The notes beneath the pieces were generated by a model. The model had not been told where the DNA came from, made no database searches, and was given only the letters and a program-made list of their open reading frames with translations. Position numbers and translations under genes: made by a program. Positions 23,252 through 32,683 of a stretch of 64,000 nt of DNA are shown here, one piece after another. Origin of the DNA: Microvirga arvi (GTDB taxonomy: Bacteria; Pseudomonadota; Alphaproteobacteria; Rhizobiales; Beijerinckiaceae); the NCBI RefSeq assembly GCF_016892765.1, contig NZ_JAFEMD010000030.1, forward strand, positions 1 to 64,000, in the 5' to 3' direction. The first letter of the stretch is position 1. Every line of letters starts with the position of its first letter.

Positions 23252-25719
23252 TAGCCAGTATCCTATCGCGGTTGAAGAATAGTCCTGATCGCGAGCATGA
23301 GATGAGCCTCAACAGGCTCGTCTTTCTATCCCTGATCGTTGCCTACACGTTCTGGATCAATCCTTCCGTTCCCAGGGAAGCCTTGATCAGCGCGACAATC
23401 TTCGCCGTCATTTCCATCGGCATCGTCGTTCATATTCTTCTCAAGCCCCTTCAATCGACGGTCCGGCGCATCATCGCCATCGTCAGCGATCTCGCCACCG
23501 CATCATTTCAGCTGCATTACGTGGGCGAGACCTCTTCCGTTCTTTTTCTGCTGTATCTGTGGGTGACGTTCGGAAACGGGTTCCGCTTCGGGGTTAAATT
23601 TCTTTATATCGCGCTGGCCGTCTCGGTCGCGTGCTTTGTCGTGGTGATCTACACCACACCGAGGTGGCGCGAGGACATCTACCTGTCTGCAAGCCTGCTG
23701 CTGAGCCTGGTCGTGCTTCCCCTTTATGCAAGCACGCTGATCCGCAAGCTCTCCAACGCCAAGGCCCAGGCGGAGGCGGCCAATCGGGCGAAGACGCTCT
23801 TCCTTGCAAGCGTCAGCCATGAGCTGAGAACTCCGCTGAACGCCATCATCGGTCTGTCAGGGCTCATGGCCGGAACGAACCTCGATGGTGAGCAGCGGGG
23901 CATCATTCGCACGATCGGGTCCGCCGGCGAGTCCTTGCTCAGGCAGATCAATAGTATCTTGAACCTCTCCCGTATCGAGGCAGGGAGGATGCCAGTCGAT
24001 CCTGTCGATTTCGATCTGCTGGAAGTTCTGTCCACCGCTCGGGCAATGGTCCTCACCCAGGCTCTCCAAAAGGGCCTTCAGCTGACGATCCATCTCGCTC
24101 CGCAGACACCCCTGCACCTCCACGGTCCAAAGCACCACCTGGAAGAGATCCTGCTCAATCTTCTCGGCAATGCCGTCAAGTTTACGGAACAGGGATATAT
24201 CACGCTCGCAGCGCATCCCGTGACCGCGGACCAGAAAACCTTCATTCGCTTCATCGTATCCGACACGGGCATCGGCATTGCCCCTCACGCTATCGGCAGG
24301 ATATTTGAGAGTTTCACCCAAGCGGATGAGACCATCATCAACCGTTATGGCGGCACTGGTCTGGGGCTCTCCATCTGTCGTCAACTGATAGAAGCCTTGG
24401 GCGGGACGATCGGAGTTGACAGCCGGGAAGGTCTTGGCAGCTCCTTCTGGTTCACCCTCCCGATGGATGCGTCGAAGCAGGAGAACGCAGACCAGCACTT
24501 GTCACATCAGTTCCAGCCTCTTCTCATCTGCTCCGACCCGGCTCTGGCAGACGTTTTCGCCCTCCGTCTTGGAGGCGGGGATCTCCCTGTCGTCAATACC
24601 CTGGCCGATGCAAACGACTGGGCGCGCCGGAACGGCGACAGGCAGCCTCTCCTGTTCTACTACAGCGACTTGCCGGAAGACCGCGTCGCCGCTGAAATCG
24701 CAAGCGCGGGCCTGCCCAGTGCTCCGGTTCTGATACGCCCGCAGGCGTCCCGGAGCATTGCGGCTCCGGAACTGGCGAATGTATCGAGCAGCCTGCTGGC
24801 GCCTGACTTCACGCAGGCCGAGGCAAGGACTGCTGCTTTTGCCGCGGCTGCACAAACTTCATGGGCTCAGTCCTTGTGGAGTGGACCAACCGAGGCCGAG
24901 CTTCCCATCGCCTCACGCCCTCTCTCGATCCTTGTGGCCGACGACAACGCCACAAACCGCCTGGTGATCTCCAAAATTCTCGAGCGTGGAGGCCACTCCT
25001 CCCAATGCGTTGCAAATGGCGAGGATGCGCTCAACGCGCTTGAGAAAGAGCCGTTCGACCTGGTGATCATGGACATCAACATGCCCGTGATGACCGGAAC
25101 CGAAGCCACCAAGCTGTTCAGGTTCACGGAACCGCCGGGCAGCCGTACTCCTGTTATTGCCTTGACGGCCGATGCGACCCCAGAGGTGGTCGCCCAAACT
25201 CTTGAAGCCGGCATGGATGCCTGCCTGACCAAGCCGGTGCAGCCTGCGACGCTGCTGCGGGCCATCGAGGAGCACGCTGGCTCTCGTCCTGCCAGTTCCA
25301 CCATTACCAACACCTTCGATGTTTCCGCTCCGTCGAGCGGCCATGCCTCCGCGATAGACGAGTCGCTGCTCGTCGAACTCGAACAATTGGGCGGGAGAGA
25401 TTTTGTGGTGACCCTGGTGGAAGAGTTCTTCTCGGACGCGGATCACCTCATCGGCGAGCTTCGCGATGCGGCCGCTTCAGGAGATTCTCACAGATTCCGC
25501 CTTGAGGCTCATGGTTTGCAGAGCGCGTCTGCCAATGTCGGGGCGAGGACGGTCCACGAGATCTGCGTTGGCTGGAGAAAAGTCACGGGCGCTGATCTTC
25601 TGCGGAACGGAACGGAGCAGGTCGACCGTCTGGCACGGGAACTCGAGCGAACTCACGCCATGCTGAAGAAGCATCTCTCGCGAGAGGCCATGGCGTCGAA
25701 TTCGATCAGCTTGGTCTGA
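23248..25719 (+). CDS. rpfC: RpfC-like membrane hybrid sensor histidine kinase
   Basis: An 823-residue sensor. The N terminus (LSRLKNSPDREHE) and the membrane part (about 22-165, with LYLWVTFGNGFRFGVKFLY) resemble the DSF-sensing input of RpfC. HisKA has H191 in SVSHELRTPLN; the ATPase domain spans about 240-405 (NAVKFTEQG, DTGIGI, GGTGLGLSI). REC is at about 553-675 with D609 in VIMDINMPVMTG, and HPt near the C terminus with H755 in AHGLQSASANVGA. Between ATPase and REC lie about 140 residues with a degenerate receiver-like segment without acceptor Asp. The start is GTG overlapping the regulator stop. It should autophosphorylate in response to a fatty-acid signal and pass phosphate to the regulator. 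Confidence 0.85.
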   Translation: MIASILSRLKNSPDREHEMSLNRLVFLSLIVAYTFWINPSVPREALISATIFAVISIGIVVHILLKPLQSTVRRIIAIVSDLATASFQLHYVGETSSVLFLLYLWVTFGNGFRFGVKFLYIALAVSVACFVVVIYTTPRWREDIYLSASLLLSLVVLPLYASTLIRKLSNAKAQAEAANRAKTLFLASVSHELRTPLNAIIGLSGLMAGTNLDGEQRGIIRTIGSAGESLLRQINSILNLSRIEAGRMPVDPVDFDLLEVLSTARAMVLTQALQKGLQLTIHLAPQTPLHLHGPKHHLEEILLNLLGNAVKFTEQGYITLAAHPVTADQKTFIRFIVSDTGIGIAPHAIGRIFESFTQADETIINRYGGTGLGLSICRQLIEALGGTIGVDSREGLGSSFWFTLPMDASKQENADQHLSHQFQPLLICSDPALADVFALRLGGGDLPVVNTLADANDWARRNGDRQPLLFYYSDLPEDRVAAEIASAGLPSAPVLIRPQASRSIAAPELANVSSSLLAPDFTQAEARTAAFAAAAQTSWAQSLWSGPTEAELPIASRPLSILVADDNATNRLVISKILERGGHSSQCVANGEDALNALEKEPFDLVIMDINMPVMTGTEATKLFRFTEPPGSRTPVIALTADATPEVVAQTLEAGMDACLTKPVQPATLLRAIEEHAGSRPASSTITNTFDVSAPSSGHASAIDESLLVELEQLGGRDFVVTLVEEFFSDADHLIGELRDAAASGDSHRFRLEAHGLQSASANVGARTVHEICVGWRKVTGADLLRNGTEQVDRLARELERTHAMLKKHLSREAMASNSISLV

Positions 25720-25973
25720 CCCTCGCAGGGTTTGAAAAGCGGACACAAGCACTGAAGGACGGATTCCGGCTGGATCGACCTAGCGCTTTGGGCACGGGAA
25801 GGCCTGATGCACTGCAAAGCTCAGTCTCTTCAGCCGCAACCCTGCGATCCGTGAGGCGAGCATCGGCATCGGCAGGGGCGATGATGGGCCTGTTCTGCTC
25901 ATTTCGCCTGCTTCGGATCCAATGGATCGATGCCGAGTTGTCCTTCCGCCAATCTTAGCCGAAAGCTCGCCCC

Positions 25974-28400
25974 ATGGCCGATCCGGCCCTGCCACCGCCT
26001 CAGCTTCCTCCTGCTGCGCCGCCTGCAAGCTCTCCGATCCTCACCGCAGGCGGGATCGTCCTGGCAATCGGGGCGCTCTACTTCGGTCAGGACATCTTCA
26101 TCCCGTTTGCCTTGGCCATCCTACTAAGCTTCGCCCTGACTCCCTTGGTCAACTGGCTCAGGCGCCTCAGGCTCCCCCGCATTGCCGCGGTGCTCGTCGC
26201 TGTTTCCCTCGCCTTCATCCTCCTTGTCGGCGTGGCTTTCGTGGTCGGCCGCCAGCTCGTCCAGCTTGCCGACAATCTCCCCTCCTACCAGACCACCATC
26301 ACGCAGAAGATCCGTTCCCTCCAGCAATCCGCGCCTGGTGGCGGTGTGGTCGAGAGGGTCACAACCACCATCGAGGATCTCGGCAAGGAAATCTCCGGCG
26401 AGGAGAAGAAACCCGAAGCGCCGCGACCTGGACTCGGCGCAGGGCCTGCACCGCAGGAGCCGGTCACCGTGCGGCTGGAGCCGCCGCAGGCCAAGCCTCT
26501 CCAGATCATCCAAAGCATCGTCGGCCCTTTGCTCGCGCCTCTCGCGACGGCGGGACTCGTGGTCATTTTCGTGATCTTCGTGCTGCTCGAACGGGAAGAT
26601 TTGCGCGACCGCTTCATCAAGCTTGCAGGAGCAGGAGATCTCCAGAAGAGCACCCAGGCCATCAACGATGCGGCTGCTCGTGTCAGCCGCTACCTCCTGA
26701 TGCAGCTTGTGGTGAATCTCACCTACGGCATTCCCATTGGCGTGGCCCTCTACTTGATTGGCGTGCCTAACGCCGTTCTTTGGGGATTGCTGGCAGCTGT
26801 TCTGCGGTTTGTTCCTTATCTCGGTCCCTTCCTGGCCGCCCTCTTTCCCATCGCCCTTGCAATCGCGGTCGACCCTGGCTGGACGATGCTGTTCTGGGTC
26901 GTCGGACTGTTTCTCGCCGCTGAGCTCGTCAGCAACAACGTCATCGAGCCGTGGCTCTACGGCTCCAGCACGGGCCTGTCGTCGCTGGCCATCATCATGG
27001 CTGCAATTTTCTGGACGAGCCTATGGGGTCCGGTCGGCCTGTTTCTGGCAACGCCCCTGACCGTGTGTCTCGTCGTCATCGGCCGCTATGTGCCTCAGCT
27101 CGAATTTCTGGGCGTCCTTCTGGGCAGCGATCCAGTGCTCGCACCGGAGGAGCGCCTCTACCAGCGCCTCGTTGCCGGCAACCTCGAAGAGGCGGTGGAG
27201 ATGGCCGAGGACTATGTCGATGAGTTCTCATCGCGGCAGTTCTACGACAATGTCGCGATCCCGGCCCTGCGCCTGGCTGAGAACGACCGCCAGCGCAGCA
27301 CCACGGACACGAACTACCGGCGGCTCGTGGCAGACACGGCCATCTGTGTCGTCCGCGAGATCGAGGACCACGTCCGCGAGAAGGCTGCCTCCGCCAATGA
27401 GCCCGGCAACGGGCGCTCGGCATCCGCCAAGGAGGCCAAAGAGGCACGGCCATCGTCGGTCCTCTGCCTTGCGGGTCGGACCGAACTCGATCGCGCAGCG
27501 GCCGAGATGATGGCGGAGGTCCTGGACGAGCGCGGCATCGGCACACGCGTGATGCCTCCGATCGCCGTCAGCCAGGGCGCTTTGGGGCAGCTCGACCTCA
27601 AAGGCGTGGACGTAGTGTGCCTGTCCTACCTTCATCCGCAGCCGCAGGTTTACGCCCGCTACATCTGCCGCCGCCTGCGCCGCAGGGCTCCCCACCTGAA
27701 GCTGGTCGTCTGCTGCTGGAATCTCGCACCGAGCACGGGACAGACGGAGGATGTGAAGAGGCAGATGGCGGCCGATGCGGTGTTCGTCTCCCTCGAAGGC
27801 TGTGTCGATCAGGTGGAGGCCTGGGTCTCGCTCCCGTCATCCTCCCAAGGCCCGCCCCCGGTCGCTCCCGATAGCGAACAGGAACAGCTCACGGCCTTGC
27901 AGGATTTGGGCCTCGCCTCCTTCAAAGAGCGGAAGTTCGATGAGGTTTCCAGGACCGTGGCGCAATCCTTCGACGTCCCGATCGCCCTCGTCTCCTTTGT
28001 CGACGACGTGCATCGCACCCAATCCGAGGGTGCGGCGCAGCATCCTGAGGCACAGGGCTCGGGGCGGGCTCTCCATGAGGAAGCTCTCGACGCGCATGTC
28101 ATCGCAGCAAACGAGGTGCTCGTGTCCGAGGATGTGACCGAGGATCCGCGCTTTGCCGATGATCCTCGCGTTCTGGAAAAGGGTATCCGCTTCTACGCCG
28201 GAGCCCCGTTGCGAACATCCTCCGGCGTGGTCGTCGGCAGCCTGTGCATCATCGACACCCGGCCGCGCGAATTTCCGGAACCGAACCGCCAGCGGCTCCA
28301 GCAGATGGCAGACGAGCTGATGGTCAAGATCGAGAATCGCGCCACGGAGCAGTCCGCCGCAGCTCAGGTCAGTTCTGCCGATGCGGCCGGCAGGACTTGA
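25974..28400 (+). CDS. AI-2E/PerM family permease fused to Rossmann-like and GAF domains
   Basis: An 808-residue three-part protein. Residues about 20-395 form an AI-2E (PerM/TqsA) family transporter with seven to eight membrane segments and the family block YLGPFLAALFP. Residues about 490-620 look like a Rossmann or corrinoid-binding-like fold (SSVLCLAGRTELDRAAAEMMAEVL, then VDVVCLSYLHP). Residues about 640-795 are a GAF domain (FDVPIALVSFVDD, IRFYAGAPLRTSSGVVVGSLCIIDT). The GAF is paralogous to the small protein at 18897-19403. Family members export signals or small molecules, but many have unknown roles. It starts 255 bases after the RpfC-like kinase on the same strand. The start at 25974 has a weak ribosome site. 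Confidence 0.85.
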   Translation: MADPALPPPQLPPAAPPASSPILTAGGIVLAIGALYFGQDIFIPFALAILLSFALTPLVNWLRRLRLPRIAAVLVAVSLAFILLVGVAFVVGRQLVQLADNLPSYQTTITQKIRSLQQSAPGGGVVERVTTTIEDLGKEISGEEKKPEAPRPGLGAGPAPQEPVTVRLEPPQAKPLQIIQSIVGPLLAPLATAGLVVIFVIFVLLEREDLRDRFIKLAGAGDLQKSTQAINDAAARVSRYLLMQLVVNLTYGIPIGVALYLIGVPNAVLWGLLAAVLRFVPYLGPFLAALFPIALAIAVDPGWTMLFWVVGLFLAAELVSNNVIEPWLYGSSTGLSSLAIIMAAIFWTSLWGPVGLFLATPLTVCLVVIGRYVPQLEFLGVLLGSDPVLAPEERLYQRLVAGNLEEAVEMAEDYVDEFSSRQFYDNVAIPALRLAENDRQRSTTDTNYRRLVADTAICVVREIEDHVREKAASANEPGNGRSASAKEAKEARPSSVLCLAGRTELDRAAAEMMAEVLDERGIGTRVMPPIAVSQGALGQLDLKGVDVVCLSYLHPQPQVYARYICRRLRRRAPHLKLVVCCWNLAPSTGQTEDVKRQMAADAVFVSLEGCVDQVEAWVSLPSSSQGPPPVAPDSEQEQLTALQDLGLASFKERKFDEVSRTVAQSFDVPIALVSFVDDVHRTQSEGAAQHPEAQGSGRALHEEALDAHVIAANEVLVSEDVTEDPRFADDPRVLEKGIRFYAGAPLRTSSGVVVGSLCIIDTRPREFPEPNRQRLQQMADELMVKIENRATEQSAAAQVSSADAAGRT

Positions 28401-28454
28401 GACGCGCCGACGATCGGGAGCGCGTGGATCTCGGCGGGGCATTGGAAGGGGATG

Positions 28455-29627
28455 CTACACCTTCGCGGCGCCAAGGTTGTCGGCCATGGTCGCTCCTCGG
28501 GCGCCCATCGGGCGATCGGGGCCTTTGGTGGTGTCTTTGGCGGTCTGGTGCTCCATCTCGGCGTTGATCTCGGCGCCCAGCAACATCACCACCGATGAGA
28601 TCCAGATCCACGTCATGAAGCCGATGACAGCGCCCAGCGAGCCGTATGTCTCGTTGTAGCTGCCGAAATTCGCCGCATACCAGGAGAACAGCATGGATAC
28701 GGCGAGCCAAAGCACGGCCGCGACGATGCTGCCGGGTGTCACCCACTTCCATTTCGCCTGATCACGACTGGGGCCATAACGATAGACCACCGCCAGCCCA
28801 AGGGTGACGCCGGCGAGCAGGATCGGCCAGCGGGCGATCGCCAGCAGCCATGCGGTGCTGCTGGCGAGACCCACGAAGGCGAGAACGACGGGCAGGACGA
28901 CGATCCCGGCCAAAGCGATGAGGATGAAAAGAACGGCGCCGAGCGTGAAAGCAAGCGATCTCACATTGAGCCCGATGAATCCGCGCTTCTCGTCCTCGTC
29001 GTAGACGATGTTGAGCGCGTCCAAGAAAGCCTTCATGCCCGCATTGGCGCTCCACAACGACACGCCGAGCCCGATCACGAAGCTCACTCCGAGAGTGTCC
29101 TCGCCTGTCGAGGCGATGCGGGAGACCTGCTCGCCGATGATCTCGATTGCGCCGCTGGGAAGAATGTTCGACAGGGCGGCCAGATGATCCCGGATCGTGG
29201 CGGGATCGGCAAACAGGCCGTAGAGCGACACCAGGGCCGCGAGCGCCGGAAACAGCGCCAGGAGCGCATAGTAGGTCACGCCCGCCGCGATGGACAGGAT
29301 GCGATCGGCGCTGAACTCCTCATAGGTGCGCCAGAGGATGTCCTTCCATCCTTTGGCTGGGATTTCGGTCGGCGTATCCGCCTGCCGTCCCCTGCCCGGC
29401 TCGGAGGCTGCGGAAACAGGCGCATGCCGCTCGCCAGCCGGGGCCTGTATCGCCTCCTCCGCCGGCTCCGTTCGCTGCCGATGGTTGCCTCGAACGGGCG
29501 CGGGAACCCTGCTTCCTCCCGATACGAGCTTGAGCAACGCCCATCCGGCCGCAGCGGCCAAGAGAATGGAGGTGTAGGAGGAGGTCGCCTCGTTCGGGTG
29601 GCGGGATGGCGGCGTGGCGATGGTCAT
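28455..29627 (-). CDS. YihY/BrkB (UPF0761) family membrane protein
   Basis: A 390-residue inner-membrane protein with six membrane segments (about 113-375). Conserved family blocks are AAGVTYYALLALFPALAALVSLYG, LWSANAGMKAFLDALNIVYDE and a final pair of helices with WIWISSVVMLLGAEINAE. An extra N-terminal segment of about 95 residues with one hydrophobic stretch and proline-rich charge precedes the core. The function is unsettled in the family; despite older names it is not an RNase. It is convergent with the permease fusion. Confidence 0.88.
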   Translation of the reverse strand: MTIATPPSRHPNEATSSYTSILLAAAAGWALLKLVSGGSRVPAPVRGNHRQRTEPAEEAIQAPAGERHAPVSAASEPGRGRQADTPTEIPAKGWKDILWRTYEEFSADRILSIAAGVTYYALLALFPALAALVSLYGLFADPATIRDHLAALSNILPSGAIEIIGEQVSRIASTGEDTLGVSFVIGLGVSLWSANAGMKAFLDALNIVYDEDEKRGFIGLNVRSLAFTLGAVLFILIALAGIVVLPVVLAFVGLASSTAWLLAIARWPILLAGVTLGLAVVYRYGPSRDQAKWKWVTPGSIVAAVLWLAVSMLFSWYAANFGSYNETYGSLGAVIGFMTWIWISSVVMLLGAEINAEMEHQTAKDTTKGPDRPMGARGATMADNLGAAKV

Positions 29628-29844
29628 GGTGCAGTAAGGATCCTCGTGAGCCCAAGGCCTGCGGCCAGGCTTGGCCTTGAGGTAACCTCGACCATAAGGT
29701 GGCGGTTCCAGCCTGCAGCCATGTCGATGCGATCGTGCCGCTCGCGGCGCAGGCTGCTACAAACGAAGACAATTCAATTTGGTGGCGGGAACGTAACAGG
29801 CACCTGTGTTTTCCCAAGGAGACAATCCAATCGTCGGAGGTCTC

Positions 29845-30015
29845 ATGTCAGACACACCTAAGCCTGAATCCTCTCCGGAAGAAGTGCCCGACGTTCCGGG
29901 CCCTCTCCCCGAGTTTCCCTCGCTCGACCCACTCGAACCGGCGGACAACGAGGAGCCCTCCGACGTTCCACCCGCTCCTGCTGATGTGCCGATCATCCAG
30001 CCGGGGACCCAGTGA
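29845..30015 (+). CDS. small acidic proline-rich hypothetical protein
   Basis: A 56-residue protein consisting mostly of Pro, Glu, Asp and Ser (PESSPEEVPDVPGPLPEF), expected to be disordered. It has a good ribosome site, CGGAGG four bases before the ATG, which is the main support. No relatives or function are known to me. It ends 12 bases before a strong hairpin and is convergent with the adhesin gene. Confidence 0.55.
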   Translation: MSDTPKPESSPEEVPDVPGPLPEFPSLDPLEPADNEEPSDVPPAPADVPIIQPGTQ

Positions 30016-30027
30016 ATTTGCCTTGGC

Positions 30028-30055
30028 GGGGCGGGGCTGGCGAAGGCTCCGCCCC
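30028..30055. terminator. bidirectional terminator hairpin
   Basis: GGGGCGGGGC (30028-30037) pairs with GCTCCGCCCC (30046-30055), including one G-U pair, around an eight-base loop. It stands exactly between the convergent stops of the small acidic gene and the adhesin gene. There is no long T-tract. Confidence 0.6.
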
Positions 30056-30069
30056 TGATCCGGTGATCG

Positions 30070-32670
30070 TCAGGACCAGCTTATCCGCGCAGCGTCTGCC
30101 TGGAGATCGTCGATGATCTGGACATGCTCCGTCGGCTGATCGAGATGCCCCACGTTATGGGAAGTAGCCGCATTGTCATCGGCGTCGATCTGCTCCGTCC
30201 ATGACCCGGTGACGCTGTGGCTCGTGTCGCTCTCCCCGTCGGCCATCAGGAGGATCATGTCCGATCCCGCTCCGCTCTGCATCGCATCGAAGCTTGTGGC
30301 GGCAAAGCCTTGTTCTTCCCCTTGAACAGGGTCCACTTCATCGATCACCACGTCGACGGATTGCTGCGTCGAGGCAGCCCCCTCGCTGTCGAACAGGACG
30401 ACACCGATGCTGCGGGTACCGGCCGCAAGTCCTGACTGATCTCCGCTTTCGAGCATCAACGACTGCAGCACATTCGCGTATGTCTCAGGCGAGGCATGGC
30501 CGCTCAGCGTCAGGGTCCCCGCCTCGCCGGCATAGGCTCCTCCGATCACCTCGATGCCCGTGTCGCCGATCATCATGCGCCCGTTCTCGCTGTGCAGGGT
30601 AAAGCCTTCAAGATCGAGCCTGTCACCCGGCTGGGCTCCGGAGAGCGTGATGACGGCGCCGCCGAGCTGCGCGCTGTCGATATCCTCCGCATGCGTTGCG
30701 CCGAAAACATCGGCCTGGTGAACACCGGCATCCGCGTGCTCAGCGGAGTTCAGGGTCAGTTCGGGCGCATCGTTCACCGGATCGATGGTGACCGTGAAAG
30801 ACTTGGCTGTCGTGGCCGAGCCACCGGTACTCGCCTCGGTGCTGATAGCGCGGATCGTCAGGTTCAGCGTCCCGCTCCAATCCGGAAGCGGCACCAGCTT
30901 GAGGTCATGGAGGCTTGCAGCGGGCACCCGCCATTCGCCTCCGCTCTGTACCGTTCCGGCGGAAAGCGTGAAGCCCTCCGGCACTCCGAAGATGCTCACC
31001 GCGAGCGTTTCGGATCCGTCGGTATCGGTCAGCGCTGCGGCAAGATCGAGCGCGACGGCCTGATCTTCCTGCCCCGTCACGTTCCCCGCCCTCACCTGCG
31101 GCGCATCCGCCACCGCATGCACCGTCACCCCATGCGTGCCCGTCACCTCCCGGCTCACGCTGATGCCGTTGCCCGTATCCGTCAGCACCGCCTTGATGGT
31201 GAGGCTAAAGTCCGCATCCGCATGCTCCGGCGGCCGTAAGCTCACCCGCCCCGCCTGCAGCTCGGTGGTGGCCACCTCCCAGGTGCCCGGGGCAATCTCC
31301 CGCCCCTGGCTCAGGCTGGCGCCCGCCGGCACCCCCGACACCAGGCTCAGCGCCGACCAGCTCTCGGAAGGATCCGGCGTGACGAAGGCCGGCCGGATCA
31401 CGATGGCGCTGTCCTCCGCCCCCGCACTGGCGCCCGCAATCGTGCCGGCATCCGCCACCGGATCGAAGCCCACGGTGAAGCTGGCCGAGGTTTTGGCACT
31501 CGCCCCGTTGCTGCTCTCGCTGGAAATCGCCGTCAGGGTGAGAGTGTAGCTGCCGGAGAAGTGGGCGGGGGGACGCAGGGTCAGACCTGCCAATTGATCC
31601 GGCAGGAGCTTCCAGCTGCCATCCGCCTGGCGCACCCCGGCGCTCAGGCTGGCATCGGCCGGGACGCCACTGAGCACGAAGCTGAGAGCCTCGGAGCCGT
31701 CCCCATCGCGCAGCGCCCCGCCAAGCCCTGCCAGGCTGACCGGCGTGTCCTCGGAGCCGCGCGCATCGGCCACGATCACGGCGGGCGCATCGGCCACCGC
31801 TGCCACCTGGACCCGGAAGCTGGTCTCGAGGGTGGTGCTGCCGCCGCTGGACTGCTCCTGGGCGGTGGCGCGCAGGGTCAGCTCGATCGTGCCGGCGAAA
31901 TCCTTCGGCGGGGTCAGGGTGAGATGGGCGAGATCAGAGGCCGGCACGCTCCACGAGCCGTCGGGCTGGCGGGAGCCGTGCGAGAGAGAGGCGCCGTCGG
32001 GCATGCCGAGCAGGCTCAGCGTGAGCCCCTCCGAGCCGTCGCGGTCGGTCAGAGCCGCCGACAGGTCAAGCCCAATCGCCGCATCCTCCAAACCAGAAAC
32101 ATCACGCGAAGCGACAGCAGGAGGGTCGGCTGATACGTCGGCCGGTTCTTCCGGCTCGGGGTTCTCGGCGGCAGGTGGCGTCGGCACCTGCGGATCTTCG
32201 GGCGCGTCTGCGGCCGCCGGAGATATCTCCCGCACGAACGGAGTATCCGTCTCGGCTGGACGGTCTCCTGAAGATCCTTGCGCAGTGGCGACCCTTGGGC
32301 TTCTGAGAGGCGTAGGCGGTACCGTTGCGGACAATGTCAATGCATCGCCATCGAACTGTGCTTGATCCAGGACGATCGAAGATTGAACGGGCGGCGCAAG
32401 GTCGAGCGTCTTCAGCGGCTCTTCTTCTGGAGCGGATGCTGCGCCCGTCTCAAGCGAGGCGATCTCATGCGGCCTGACGGCTATCCCGCCGCTGGGACCG
32501 CCTTTCACCATACCGAAAGCCGCAACCGCTTCCGTCCCGCCCACCAGATTGCCGCTGGCGCCGCCATCGCCCATGGGAAGGTTTCGCTGCACGGCACGAA
32601 GGGCGCGCAGGGCTTCCTCGTCAACGACGCTGGCATCGAACGGGATGGTCGGATCGGGTTGCTGGCTCAT
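30070..32670 (-). CDS. secreted cadherin-like repeat adhesin, type I secretion substrate
   Basis: An 866-residue protein without N-terminal signal peptide, encoded 13 bases after the HlyD gene, so almost surely the cargo of this secretion system. After a low-complexity N-terminal part (1-190) come four cadherin- or Ig-like repeats of about 110 residues (about 195-640), each with a core like LTDxDGSExLxxxxxGVPxGxSLSxG and a DGSWxVPxxxLxxLxLxPP segment. A further cadherin-like domain (about 645-770) follows. The C terminus (last 60 residues, ending in ISWS) lacks glycine-rich RTX nonapeptides. Such proteins are exported in one step and mediate adhesion. GAGG precedes the ATG. Confidence 0.8.
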   Translation of the reverse strand: MSQQPDPTIPFDASVVDEEALRALRAVQRNLPMGDGGASGNLVGGTEAVAAFGMVKGGPSGGIAVRPHEIASLETGAASAPEEEPLKTLDLAPPVQSSIVLDQAQFDGDALTLSATVPPTPLRSPRVATAQGSSGDRPAETDTPFVREISPAAADAPEDPQVPTPPAAENPEPEEPADVSADPPAVASRDVSGLEDAAIGLDLSAALTDRDGSEGLTLSLLGMPDGASLSHGSRQPDGSWSVPASDLAHLTLTPPKDFAGTIELTLRATAQEQSSGGSTTLETSFRVQVAAVADAPAVIVADARGSEDTPVSLAGLGGALRDGDGSEALSFVLSGVPADASLSAGVRQADGSWKLLPDQLAGLTLRPPAHFSGSYTLTLTAISSESSNGASAKTSASFTVGFDPVADAGTIAGASAGAEDSAIVIRPAFVTPDPSESWSALSLVSGVPAGASLSQGREIAPGTWEVATTELQAGRVSLRPPEHADADFSLTIKAVLTDTGNGISVSREVTGTHGVTVHAVADAPQVRAGNVTGQEDQAVALDLAAALTDTDGSETLAVSIFGVPEGFTLSAGTVQSGGEWRVPAASLHDLKLVPLPDWSGTLNLTIRAISTEASTGGSATTAKSFTVTIDPVNDAPELTLNSAEHADAGVHQADVFGATHAEDIDSAQLGGAVITLSGAQPGDRLDLEGFTLHSENGRMMIGDTGIEVIGGAYAGEAGTLTLSGHASPETYANVLQSLMLESGDQSGLAAGTRSIGVVLFDSEGAASTQQSVDVVIDEVDPVQGEEQGFAATSFDAMQSGAGSDMILLMADGESDTSHSVTGSWTEQIDADDNAATSHNVGHLDQPTEHVQIIDDLQADAARISWS

Positions 32671-32683
32671 GCGATCAGCGTCC

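Noticed and set aside
30070..32670. Adhesin as RTX toxin
   Set aside because: No GGxGxDxxx repeats are present in the visible sequence, so the RTX label is not supported.
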